Shown one piece after another: positions 19,700 through 28,134 of a DNA stretch of 64,000 bases. Below the pieces are notes generated by a model, which searched no databases, had not been told where the DNA came from, and was given only the letters and a program-made list of their open reading frames with translations. Positions within the stretch are counted from its first letter, which is position 1. Each line of letters starts with the position of its first letter. The position numbers and the translations under genes are program-made. Source of the stretch: Paenibacillus curdlanolyticus YK9. GTDB lineage: Bacteria; Bacillota; Bacilli; Paenibacillales; Paenibacillaceae. The stretch covers positions 372,001 to 436,000 of the forward strand of contig NZ_AEDD01000001.1 in assembly GCF_000179615.1 (NCBI RefSeq), written 5' to 3'.

Positions 19700-20343
19700 C
19701 AACGGTATCCGTCGAACAATTGCCGCGTGAAATTGCCAAAAGCTTATTAGAAATTGAAGCGGTTGCGCTTCGCCCCAACGAGCCATTCACTTGGACTTCG
19801 GGCTTGAAATCGCCGATCTATTGCGATAATCGCCTGACGATGACTTATCCTGCGATTCGCGATCTGATTGCAGAAGGCTTTGCTGCCGTGATCCGCGAGC
19901 GTTACCCGAATGCTGAGGTAATCGCGGGAACAGCGACTGCAGGCATTCCACATGCGGCTTGGGTCGCACAGAAGCTTGGGCTGCCAATGGCATACATTCG
20001 CGACAAAGCGAAAGGCCACGGCAAGCAGAATCAAATCGAAGGCCGCATTCAAGCGGGTCAAAATGTTGTCGTCATCGAGGACTTGATCTCGACGGGCGGC
20101 AGCTCGCTTAAAGCCGCTATCGCCGTTCAGGAAGCCGGAGCGACTGTGAATGCCGTGCTGGCGATTTTCTCGTACCAGTTCGCGCAAGCGACGGAAGCAT
20201 TCGCGCAAGCAGGCGTGCCGCTTGAAACGTTATCCAACTATACGGCGCTCATTGACGTTGCAGCCGAGATCGGCAAAGTACAGTCCGATGACATCGCAGC
20301 ATTGAAAGCATGGCGTGAAAATCCGCAAGCGTTCGGTCAATAA
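19696..20343 (+). CDS. pyrE: Orotate phosphoribosyltransferase
   Basis: 215 residues. Type I PRTase with the PRPP loop VVVIEDLISTGGSSLKAA near residues 115-132, the FTWTSGLKSPIYCDNR substrate segment at 31-46 and the flexible loop YIRDKAKGHGKQNQIEG. It joins orotate and PRPP to OMP. Last gene of the operon, followed by a strong terminator. Confidence 0.96.
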   Translation: MTTVSVEQLPREIAKSLLEIEAVALRPNEPFTWTSGLKSPIYCDNRLTMTYPAIRDLIAEGFAAVIRERYPNAEVIAGTATAGIPHAAWVAQKLGLPMAYIRDKAKGHGKQNQIEGRIQAGQNVVVIEDLISTGGSSLKAAIAVQEAGATVNAVLAIFSYQFAQATEAFAQAGVPLETLSNYTALIDVAAEIGKVQSDDIAALKAWRENPQAFGQ

Positions 20344-20361
20344 TCAGCATTCGTACGGAAA

Positions 20362-20392
20362 GCCAGACTCGCGTGACGAGTCTGGCTTTTTT
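20362..20392 (+). terminator. Terminator of the pyr operon
   Basis: GCCAGACTC-gcgtgac-GAGTCTGGC followed by T6. Confidence 0.95.
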
Positions 20393-20502
20393 GTATGTAT
20401 CTATATTTACATATCCGAAATCGGTTTCGGGAAGAACTTTGCAAAATTCGACACTTTTTCTTTTGTTTTTCGCTATTTTTTCTTCTTTTCTGACATATGT
20501 CC

Positions 20503-20510
20503 GCCGATGA
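20503..20510 (+). promoter_or_regulatory. Possible sigma-D -10 element before the chemoreceptor
   Basis: GCCGATGA resembles the SigD -10 consensus GCCGATAT expected for chemotaxis genes, but no TAAA -35 is found 15 bases upstream, so this is a weak call. Confidence 0.25.
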
Positions 20511-20551
20511 ACTAAGTAATCGTATCATGAAGAAAGAGGAGTTGTTGTTGT

Positions 20552-22294
20552 ATGGCAAGAGCGTCAAGCGCAATATTTCGGATGGACTTGAAAAAGAAAA
20601 TCATTGGCCTGATCGGAATTCCGCTAGCCCTCTATTTAATCACGGCATTTTATTATCCAGAGGATTTCAAGAAAGATGTTAAGCAAATAACGTCCGACAT
20701 CTATGATTTAGCCTATATGACAAACAACGATGTAATGAATGCGGATCGAGATCTCTATCAGTCGCGGATGTTTTATGAGCAGCTTCAGGGGGACCGATTG
20801 AAGGGAAAAGCGCGCGAGGATGCTGTGAAAGCATTCGAGGAGAACCTGAACCAAGCGACAGAGCGCGTTCAAGCAGCGAAGCAGCTCGTTACGGCGGCTG
20901 GCCTTATCAATGTGCAAGCGACGGAAGGCGTTGTGGTCAGCGACCTGTTCAAGGCGTATGAGGGCTTAATCCCACAGTGGGCCGATCAAGCTCGCCAAGT
21001 CATTAAGGCCAAAGGCTATGGCACGGCTGCAATGGACAAAATGTTTGATCAAGGACGTGAAGGGCTTAACGCATTTAGCGACCTGGTCGATGCGTACACT
21101 AAGCAATCCATTGACGATGTGCGTGCTGAAAATGAAAAAATGACAAAAGTGAACTATAGCGTAACGGTTGTTTTGGTCGTTCTGCTCTTTATTTTGATTT
21201 TTGTATCGATCCGACAAATTAATCGAAACGTGACAATTGCAGCGAGCAAGATGTCGAGCGTCATGAACGGCGATTTGACGCCGCCATCGGAAAGCAAGTA
21301 TGGGAAAGATGAGCTTGGCCATATTCTGAAGGACGCGGATGTGATGATCGAGCGATTGAAAAGCATCGTAGGCATCATTCTCGTAAATACAAAAAAGGTT
21401 GCTGCTTCCTCCGAAGAGCTCTATACGGCTTCCAAGGAAACCTCAGACTCGGCCAAGCATGTGGCGGAGCATATCCAGGACGTAACGTACGGCACGGAAG
21501 TGCAGGCGAAGAGCGCAGAAGAAACCTCGCGCGCCATTGAAGAAATGACGGCTGGCATCATGCGAATCGCCGATAACACGACCTCGATGGCGGATCATTC
21601 GGCAGAAACGACGGATATCGCGGCAGAAGGAAGGCAAGCGTTGGATCTGCTCGGCGATCAAATGCGTGAAGTGGTTAACATCATTACCGAGCTTTCGCAT
21701 ACGATTGAGACGTTGTCCCACCGCTCCGGCCAAATTAACCAGATTGCGGATCAAATTACGGCGTTTTCGTCGCAGACGAACATTTTGTCGCTGAACGCGT
21801 CCATTGAGGCAGCGCGAGCGGGCGAGCATGGCAAAGGCTTTGCCGTCGTTGCAGACGAGATTCGGAAGCTGGCGGCACAATCGATCGAATCGGCGGATAC
21901 CATTCGCGAACTGGTTGATCAGACGCGCAATGATATTACAGGCGCTTCGCATTACATGGGCCAGACGATGCGCGAAGTGGAACGCAGCAGCGAAAGAATG
22001 GTTTCGCTTGATGAGAAGTTCAGCGGCATCGCGGGTTCGGTACGTGTTGTAGCGGAGCAGCTTCAAGAGAACGCGGCGATTGCGGAGCAGATGTCTGCTA
22101 GCGCACAGCAGGTCAGCGCATCGATGGAGCATTCCTCGGCCGCCGCTGCCGATAACCTTGGCAAAGTGCAATCCGTTGCAGCAGCAACGGAGGAGCAGAT
22201 GGCGCTGATGGGCAACATGGCCGAGTCAGCGGGGCAGCTGCGCATTATCGTACAAGATTTGAATAACGTCGTTTCCAAATTTAAAGTGGAATAG
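20552..22294 (+). CDS. Methyl-accepting chemotaxis protein
   Basis: 580 residues. Topology reads as a membrane helix at about 17-33, an extracellular helical sensor domain (35-198, a four-helix-bundle type with no PAS/Cache motif visible), a second helix at 203-220, HAMP at about 221-275 and a long cytoplasmic signalling coiled coil. The hairpin tip is present: FSSQTNILSLNASIEAARAGEHGKGFAVVADEIRKLAAQS, about residues 404-443. It would pass a ligand signal to CheA/CheW. The ligand cannot be inferred. AAAGAGGAG stands before the ATG. A single-gene unit between two terminators. Confidence 0.93.
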   Translation: MARASSAIFRMDLKKKIIGLIGIPLALYLITAFYYPEDFKKDVKQITSDIYDLAYMTNNDVMNADRDLYQSRMFYEQLQGDRLKGKAREDAVKAFEENLNQATERVQAAKQLVTAAGLINVQATEGVVVSDLFKAYEGLIPQWADQARQVIKAKGYGTAAMDKMFDQGREGLNAFSDLVDAYTKQSIDDVRAENEKMTKVNYSVTVVLVVLLFILIFVSIRQINRNVTIAASKMSSVMNGDLTPPSESKYGKDELGHILKDADVMIERLKSIVGIILVNTKKVAASSEELYTASKETSDSAKHVAEHIQDVTYGTEVQAKSAEETSRAIEEMTAGIMRIADNTTSMADHSAETTDIAAEGRQALDLLGDQMREVVNIITELSHTIETLSHRSGQINQIADQITAFSSQTNILSLNASIEAARAGEHGKGFAVVADEIRKLAAQSIESADTIRELVDQTRNDITGASHYMGQTMREVERSSERMVSLDEKFSGIAGSVRVVAEQLQENAAIAEQMSASAQQVSASMEHSSAAAADNLGKVQSVAAATEEQMALMGNMAESAGQLRIIVQDLNNVVSKFKVE

Positions 22295-22305
22295 CACACA
22301 AGATA

Positions 22306-22358
22306 ACTTCCCCCTAACGGTTTCGAATGATTGGTTCGATAGCGTTGGGGGGATTTTT
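22306..22358 (+). terminator. Terminator of the chemoreceptor gene
   Basis: CTTCCCCCTAACG...CGTTGGGGGGA with an inner TTCGAA/TTCGA pairing and a following T6. Confidence 0.85.
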
Positions 22359-22480
22359 TGCTCATTTATAGAATCTTTAACAAAAATGCTGTCGAGAAGC
22401 GTAACTTTTCTCCACCATCAGCCGTCTATAGGTTAAATGAGAAAAATGAACGTACATAGGGGGGAGGTGTCCACACACCG

Positions 22481-23263
22481 ATGGGGATGTGGACTGCATT
22501 CAAGCGTAAATCCAAAACGTCGGAAGAGGAAATTGCCGCAAGCAATGAGCCGACATTAGAAATTGCTCATCGATCCATTACCCCCCAATCAAGCGAGCCG
22601 CTATTAACGGTTAAGGGCGTTGAACGAACGTTTCAAGTTGGGGGGCAGCCGTTGCATGTGCTGAAAGGCATCAACATGGAGCTGCTGCCGAATCAGCTTG
22701 TAATGCTGCGGGGACGATCCGGTTCGGGCAAGACGACGTTGCTGAACATGCTGGGCGGGTTGGATCAGCCGAGCAAAGGCGAAATCTGGTTTCATAGCCT
22801 CCCGTTTCATGATCTGGGCGATAACGACCGAACGCTGACGAGGCGGAAGGAAATGGGCTTTATTTTCCAAGCGTTTGCCCTTATGCCGCTGCTCTCGGCT
22901 TGGGAGAACGTGGAGCTGTCGCTCCGAATGGCTGGCGTGCCGAAGGGGGAATGGAAGCAGCGCGTCGCGCATTGCTTACGATTAGTTGGGCTGGAGAAGC
23001 GGATGCATCATCGTCCGTTCGAGCTGTCCGGCGGCGAACAGCAGCGCGTTGCGATAGCGAAGGCGATTGCCCATAGGCCCCGATTGTTATTGGCAGACGA
23101 ACCGACGGCAGAGCTGGATTCCCAGATGTCGGCGCAAATCATGGCGGTATTTCAAAATATTATCGCAACAGAACAAGTGACAATATGCATGACTACACAC
23201 GATCCTACGATTTTGGAGGTTGCCGACCATGTTTACGAGATGGTGGACGGGAAATTTGTTTAA
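22481..23263 (+). CDS. ABC transporter ATP-binding protein (MacB/LolD type), first ATPase of a five-gene operon
   Basis: 260 residues. A 40-residue charged N-terminal extension precedes the nucleotide-binding domain: Walker A GRSGSGKTT at about 78-86, signature LSGGEQQR near 185-192, Walker B LLLADEPTAELDS, and an H-loop TTHD. The Q-loop region GFIFQAFALMPLLSAWENV is that of the MacB/LolD/FtsE clan, which pairs with FtsX-type permeases rather than classic importers. It overlaps the next gene by 35 bases. GGGGGAGGTG lies 12 bases upstream of the ATG. Mechanotransmission or lipid/peptide export is the family theme; the substrate is unknown. Confidence 0.9.
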   Translation: MGMWTAFKRKSKTSEEEIAASNEPTLEIAHRSITPQSSEPLLTVKGVERTFQVGGQPLHVLKGINMELLPNQLVMLRGRSGSGKTTLLNMLGGLDQPSKGEIWFHSLPFHDLGDNDRTLTRRKEMGFIFQAFALMPLLSAWENVELSLRMAGVPKGEWKQRVAHCLRLVGLEKRMHHRPFELSGGEQQRVAIAKAIAHRPRLLLADEPTAELDSQMSAQIMAVFQNIIATEQVTICMTTHDPTILEVADHVYEMVDGKFV

Positions 23264-24311
23264 GCGATCCGCGGCTGTAGTGCTAAGCGTATCGTTATTA
23301 ACAGCAGGAGGATGCGGCCTGCTGCCGAAGGAGGCGGAAGAAGAGAAGCTGCCTTCGATTACGCCGCCTACGATATCGAAGAAACCGGAATATGAAGTTA
23401 CGACGACAACGCTGGAGACGAAAGTTTCGGCGATTGGCAAAATGCTTTCGCTTCAAGAAGAAACGATGTATTTTACGCTCGACGGCAAACGGTTGAAGGA
23501 GCTTTATGTGAAACCGGATGGCAAAGTAAAAGCCGGCGATGTCATCGCTGAGCTTGACGTAGATGATCTGCGAAAGGATTTGCGCAACAAGCAGCTTGAT
23601 TTGCGTAAGCAAGAAGTCGCTATGAAGGAAACGCTTCGTAAGAAGGACGAGATGACGCCGGTCGAATTTGAAGCAGCCGTCATCGTATTCGAGGAATTCA
23701 AGCAAGGATTGGCTGACATTCAGACGGAGATCGATAAAGCGACACTGGTTGCGCCATTCTCGGGCAGCATCGTAGGCTTGAACGTGCAGAAGGGCGATCT
23801 GATCAAAGCATACGACCCGATCTGCATCGTGGCTGATAATGGCAAACTGACTGCGGCGGCGAAATTGGATAAGGATGAGCTTGCGCAAGTGACGGTCGGC
23901 ATGCCGGTTATTGCAGATGTGAACGGCGCTGGTCAAGTGAAGGGCGTCGTGAAGCAGCTGCCTTCGCCAAGCGAAGAGAATGGCAACGGCAATGGCAACG
24001 GCGGCAATCCCGGCCAGAACGGCGAACGTCCGGAGCGTCCAGAGGATTTCTTGACCGTGCAGCTCGAGAAAATGCCGAAAGGCGCCGTCCGGGGCACGCT
24101 GCTGTCGATGGATATTATTATTAAGCGCAAGGAGAACGCCATCGTCATTCCGTTGTCTGCGCTTCGCAGCATTGGCTCTCGCAATTACGTGCAGGTCATC
24201 GAAGCCGATGGCACGAAACGGGAGGTTGATATCGAGCTCGGTCAACAGACGGCGACGGAAGCGGAGATCCTGAAAGGGTTGACCCCCGGGCAGAAAGTCG
24301 TAGGGCGATAA
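23229..24311 (+). CDS. Membrane-fusion (HlyD/MacA-like) probable lipoprotein
   Basis: 360 residues. Start at ATG 23229, decided by TTGGAGG nine bases upstream; a TTG at 23220 overlaps that site. The N-terminus is a signal peptide (FKRSAAVVLSVSLLTAGGCG) with a weak lipobox AGGC. Then: a biotinyl-lipoyl-like strand, a short coiled coil with DLRNKQLDLRKQEVAMKETLRKKDEM, the return strand LVAPFSGSIVGLNVQKGDLI, a beta-barrel domain, and a Gly/Asn/Glu-rich insert near residue 250-272 (NGNGNGGNPGQNGERPERPED). Adaptor of a MacB-like machine. The insert echoes the linker in the partner permease. Confidence 0.85.
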   Translation: MFTRWWTGNLFKRSAAVVLSVSLLTAGGCGLLPKEAEEEKLPSITPPTISKKPEYEVTTTTLETKVSAIGKMLSLQEETMYFTLDGKRLKELYVKPDGKVKAGDVIAELDVDDLRKDLRNKQLDLRKQEVAMKETLRKKDEMTPVEFEAAVIVFEEFKQGLADIQTEIDKATLVAPFSGSIVGLNVQKGDLIKAYDPICIVADNGKLTAAAKLDKDELAQVTVGMPVIADVNGAGQVKGVVKQLPSPSEENGNGNGNGGNPGQNGERPERPEDFLTVQLEKMPKGAVRGTLLSMDIIIKRKENAIVIPLSALRSIGSRNYVQVIEADGTKREVDIELGQQTATEAEILKGLTPGQKVVGR

Positions 24312-24314
24312 GCT

Positions 24315-27248
24315 ATGGGGATCCCGTTGTTTCGATTTATTTTTCGCAAAATGTGGAATACGCGCTGGCTGACGATCAGCACGTTCGCCGGTCTAGTACT
24401 TGCCGTTGCTTTTGCGACTAGCATTCCGATGTATGCGGATGGCGCGCTGAAGCGCGTTGTCGCTCAATCGCTGCAAGAGAAGAGCGATGGCCTGCCGGCT
24501 GGCTCCCTCTTGATTCGCAATCAAGCTGCCGCTGGCGGCAAGACGGATCTGAAGGCGCTGGGCACTGTCGACGAATTCATTGACAAGGATGTGCCTAGAC
24601 ATATCGGATTCCCAGCGAATACGAAGGTGAAGACCTATTCGATCCGCAGCACCGAGATCGTGCCTGTCGACAGCTCTAAGGTCGATGCGAGCCGCGTACG
24701 CCAGATGTCGTTAATGACGATGGCGGGCTTGAAGGATAAGGTGGAGCTCACGCAGGGCCGATGGTTTGTGGATTCATCTACGAGCAGCGATGGCGTCATC
24801 GAGGCTGTCATGCTGGAAGAAGCGATGTACCGCAACGATATTCATATCGATGATGTATTCGAATATCCGGTTTATGGCGGTTTGGACTTGACGCTTAATG
24901 TCAAAATCGTAGGCGCCTATAAGCCGTTATCCGACACCGATCCGTATTGGTACCAAGGCATCGAAAGCTTGATGAGCGGCCTCCAAATTGGCGGCGAGAC
25001 GTTCACGAAGCAGCTGATGGAGCAGCAAAGCATCCCGCTGCATACGGCAAGCTGGTACTACGCATTCGATCTGAAAGAGATCAAAACGAGCCAGCTGACG
25101 CCGCTTGGCCATACGCTTGAACGGTTGAATATTGATTTGAATCAGAAAATGAAGAACACGAAGATTGAAATCTCGTTCGCATCGACGTTAACGGAATTCC
25201 GCAAGCAGAGCTTGCAGCTGCAGACGCTGCTCTTTACGCTGGCAGCGCCGATGATCGCGATGGTCTTCTATTTCATTGCAATGAATGCGCGCCAATCGCT
25301 CGACAAGCAGCGCTCTGACATTGCTGTGCTCCGCAGTAGGGGGGCCAAGACACGTCAAATTGTATGGATTTACTTGCTTGAAGGGTTAATGCTCGGTGTA
25401 GCGGCATTGATTGCGGGGCCGCTGCTGGGCTGGTTCATGGCCAAGAGCATCGGCTCAGCGAATGGCTTCTTGGCGTTCGTGGAACGCAAGTCGATCCCGA
25501 TCGGCTTCTCGACAGATGCGATGATTGCTGGCGGCGCGGCGGTTTTGTTGGCCATTTTGGCGACAGTCATTCCTGCCGTCATCTACGCACGGTCGTCCAT
25601 CGTCGGCTATAAGCAGCAGCTGGCGCGATCGGATCGCCGTCCAGGCTGGCAGCGGTGGTTTTTGGATGTATTGCTGCTCGGGGTTGCTGGATATGGCTGG
25701 TATCTGTTTAATGAGCGCCAAATGATTACGTTCCAAACCGGCATGACAACCGATCAGCTGAACGTTCAGCCATTCTTGTTCTTCGTGCCAGCTATTGCGA
25801 TATTTGCGCTTGGGCTGTTCTTCCTGCGCATATTCCCATGGCTGCTCAAGCTGTTTAATTGGCTGGGACGCAAGCTGCTGCCGGTACCTTTATATTTGAC
25901 GCTTACGCAATTATCTCGCTCTTCCAAGGGCTACTATCCGTTAATGATTTTGCTCATTCTGACGCTCGGCCTTGGTGTTTATAATGCATCTGCCGCGCGG
26001 ACGATCGACCTGAACTCCACCGAGCGGATTCTCTACAAATACGGGACGGATGTCAAAATCCAAACCGTCTGGGAGGGACGCGCCGAGCTCGTTGACAACG
26101 GCCAAGGCGGCAACGGCGGGAACGGCAACGGCGGAGGCAATCAAGGCGGCGGGAATGGAGGAGGAAACGGAGGAAATGGGGGCAACGGCGGAAACGGCGG
26201 AAACGGCGGTGGCAACCCGAATGGCGGAGGAAACAAGACGCCAACCCGTATCAACTACTCGGAGCCTCCATTCGAGGTATTTAAGGAATTAGAGGGTGTA
26301 GAAGCTGCGGCTCGCGTGCTTCAGACGAAAGGCAATGTAGTCGTTGCGACCCGGTCGATTGGCCAAGGTACGCTGATGGGCATTGATAATGTTGATTTTT
26401 CGAAGGTGGCCTGGTTTGGCGAAGGGTTATATCCCGTTCATCCTTACTACTATCTGAACAATCTCGGCTTGTTCGAGCAAGCGGCGTTAATTCCATCCTC
26501 TGTGGCGAAAAAATATCAGCTCAAGCTCGGAGACACGATTGAAGTAGGGCTGCAGGACGGCATGATTGAATTCGCTGTCGCGGGCATTTTGCCATACTGG
26601 CCAAGTCAGTATCCTGACAAATCGCCGTTCATTATCGCGAATTTGGATTATATCTATGATCAAATGCCGGTCGTTCCTTACGAGGTATGGCTCAAGATGA
26701 AGCCGGGAGCGAAGGTGGCGCCAATTATGACGGCTTTGCAGCAAAAAGGGATCGAGCTCGCATCCGTCGAAGACTCGCGCGCGGAGCTGCTCACCCAGTC
26801 GAAGCTGCCTACGCGCGGCGGCGTATTCGGTATTTTGAGCCTCGGCTTCCTCGTATCCGTCGTTGTATCTTTAACGGGCTATATTTTGTATTGGTTCTTC
26901 AATCTGTCAGGGCGGGTCGTGCAATTCGGCGTCCTGCGGGCGATGGGACTGTCGAGGCGCCAATTGACGGGCATGCTGCTGCTGGAGCAGCTGTTCACAG
27001 CGGGCCTATCGATTGGGCTTGGCATTGTAATTGGCAAGATCGCAAGCTTGCTGTTCCTGCCGTTCCTCCAGACGACAGACAATGTTGCGGGCTCTGTGCC
27101 GCCGTTCCGGGTCGTCTTCGACTCCAAGGATACGACGCAGCTGTACATTGTCGTGTCGGTGATGATGCTGATTGGCGCCTTGCTGCTGCTTACGCATATT
27201 CGCAGGCTGCGCGTCCATCAAGCGGTCAAAATGGGAGAGGAGCGGTAA
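24315..27248 (+). CDS. Very large FtsX-domain ABC transporter permease with a Gly/Asn-rich loop
   Basis: 977 residues. Membrane helix at about 18-36, a long outside domain, a first FtsX-type helix set at about 305-430 (LFTLAAPMIAMVFYFIAMNARQSLDKQRSDIAVLRSRGAKTRQIVW), further helices near 450-545, a second outside domain that opens with a tract made almost only of Gly and Asn (about residues 594-640), and a second FtsX set at about 838-965 (VVQFGVLRAMGLSRRQLTGMLLLEQLFTAGLSIGLGI). Two FtsX halves in one chain mean a complete permease. It starts three bases after the adaptor stop. Substrate unknown; export or envelope remodelling is inferred from the adaptor and ATPase types. Confidence 0.88.
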   Translation: MGIPLFRFIFRKMWNTRWLTISTFAGLVLAVAFATSIPMYADGALKRVVAQSLQEKSDGLPAGSLLIRNQAAAGGKTDLKALGTVDEFIDKDVPRHIGFPANTKVKTYSIRSTEIVPVDSSKVDASRVRQMSLMTMAGLKDKVELTQGRWFVDSSTSSDGVIEAVMLEEAMYRNDIHIDDVFEYPVYGGLDLTLNVKIVGAYKPLSDTDPYWYQGIESLMSGLQIGGETFTKQLMEQQSIPLHTASWYYAFDLKEIKTSQLTPLGHTLERLNIDLNQKMKNTKIEISFASTLTEFRKQSLQLQTLLFTLAAPMIAMVFYFIAMNARQSLDKQRSDIAVLRSRGAKTRQIVWIYLLEGLMLGVAALIAGPLLGWFMAKSIGSANGFLAFVERKSIPIGFSTDAMIAGGAAVLLAILATVIPAVIYARSSIVGYKQQLARSDRRPGWQRWFLDVLLLGVAGYGWYLFNERQMITFQTGMTTDQLNVQPFLFFVPAIAIFALGLFFLRIFPWLLKLFNWLGRKLLPVPLYLTLTQLSRSSKGYYPLMILLILTLGLGVYNASAARTIDLNSTERILYKYGTDVKIQTVWEGRAELVDNGQGGNGGNGNGGGNQGGGNGGGNGGNGGNGGNGGNGGGNPNGGGNKTPTRINYSEPPFEVFKELEGVEAAARVLQTKGNVVVATRSIGQGTLMGIDNVDFSKVAWFGEGLYPVHPYYYLNNLGLFEQAALIPSSVAKKYQLKLGDTIEVGLQDGMIEFAVAGILPYWPSQYPDKSPFIIANLDYIYDQMPVVPYEVWLKMKPGAKVAPIMTALQQKGIELASVEDSRAELLTQSKLPTRGGVFGILSLGFLVSVVVSLTGYILYWFFNLSGRVVQFGVLRAMGLSRRQLTGMLLLEQLFTAGLSIGLGIVIGKIASLLFLPFLQTTDNVAGSVPPFRVVFDSKDTTQLYIVVSVMMLIGALLLLTHIRRLRVHQAVKMGEER

Positions 27249-27251
27249 GCG

Positions 27252-28127
27252 ATGATAGAGTGCGAAGGCTTGGTCAAAATTTACAAAACCGACGATTTGG
27301 AAGTCGTCGCGCTGCAAGGCTTGAACCTGCGCGTCGAAGACGGCGAGATGATGGCGATCATCGGCAACAGCGGCAGCGGCAAGTCGACCCTCTTGAACAT
27401 ATTGGGGGGACTTGACCGCCCGTCAGCCGGCTCGGTATCCGTCGGGCCATGGGATTTGCTGAAAATTACGGAAGACCAGCTCGTGGAATACAAACGGGAT
27501 ACCGTCGGCTTCATCTGGCAGAACAATGCGCGCAACCTGCTGCCTTACTTATCGGCGCTCGAGAATGTGGAGATGCCGATGATGCTGGCGGGCAAGGCAG
27601 ATCGCAACTATGCGAAGCAGCTGCTGGAGTGGGTCGGCCTGAAGGACCGAATGTACAACAAGCTGCATCAGCTCTCGGGCGGCGAACAGCAGCGCGTCGC
27701 GATTGCGATCTCGCTGTCCAATCGGCCGAAGATGCTGCTGGCGGACGAACCGACCGGCTCTGTCGATACGCGAACGGCAGACCTTATCATGGATATTTTC
27801 CGCCGGATGAATCGCGAGCTTGGCGTAACGATCGTCATCGTCACGCATGACCTTACGCTGGCAGGCAAGGTTGACCGGGTGGTCGCCATTCGAGATGGTT
27901 TAACGAGCACCGAGTTTATCAAACGCAATCCGAATCTGGATGATGGCGTAGTAGTTGGCTTGAGTGGGCTGCAAGAGGTTCATGAAGCTTATGTCGTCGT
28001 GGATCGCGTTGGGAGGCTGCAGGTGCCCAAAGAATATTTGTCGGCGCTCAACATTACAGATAAAGCTACGATTGAGTTTGATGGCGAACGCATCGTAATC
28101 ATGCCGCCGAAATCATTGGAGGGGTAA
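27252..28127 (+). CDS. ABC transporter ATP-binding protein with C-terminal AbrB-like domain
   Basis: 291 residues. Residues 1-215 are a MacB/LolD-type ATPase: Walker A GNSGSGKST at 38-46, LSGGEQQR at 141-148, Walker B LLADEPTGSVDT, H-loop VTHD. An extension follows. Residues 246-291 read VVVDRVGRLQVPKEYL, then LNITDKATIEFDGERIVIMPP, which lines up by eye with the AbrB/SpoVT swapped-hairpin DNA-binding domain (VDELGRVVIP...LGI...K..LEI..D.E.II). In ABC ATPases this place normally holds nothing or a regulatory beta domain. DNA binding is inference; a related regulatory fold is the alternative. Four bases separate it from the permease. Confidence 0.85.
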   Translation: MIECEGLVKIYKTDDLEVVALQGLNLRVEDGEMMAIIGNSGSGKSTLLNILGGLDRPSAGSVSVGPWDLLKITEDQLVEYKRDTVGFIWQNNARNLLPYLSALENVEMPMMLAGKADRNYAKQLLEWVGLKDRMYNKLHQLSGGEQQRVAIAISLSNRPKMLLADEPTGSVDTRTADLIMDIFRRMNRELGVTIVIVTHDLTLAGKVDRVVAIRDGLTSTEFIKRNPNLDDGVVVGLSGLQEVHEAYVVVDRVGRLQVPKEYLSALNITDKATIEFDGERIVIMPPKSLEG

Positions 28128-28134
28128 ATACAAA

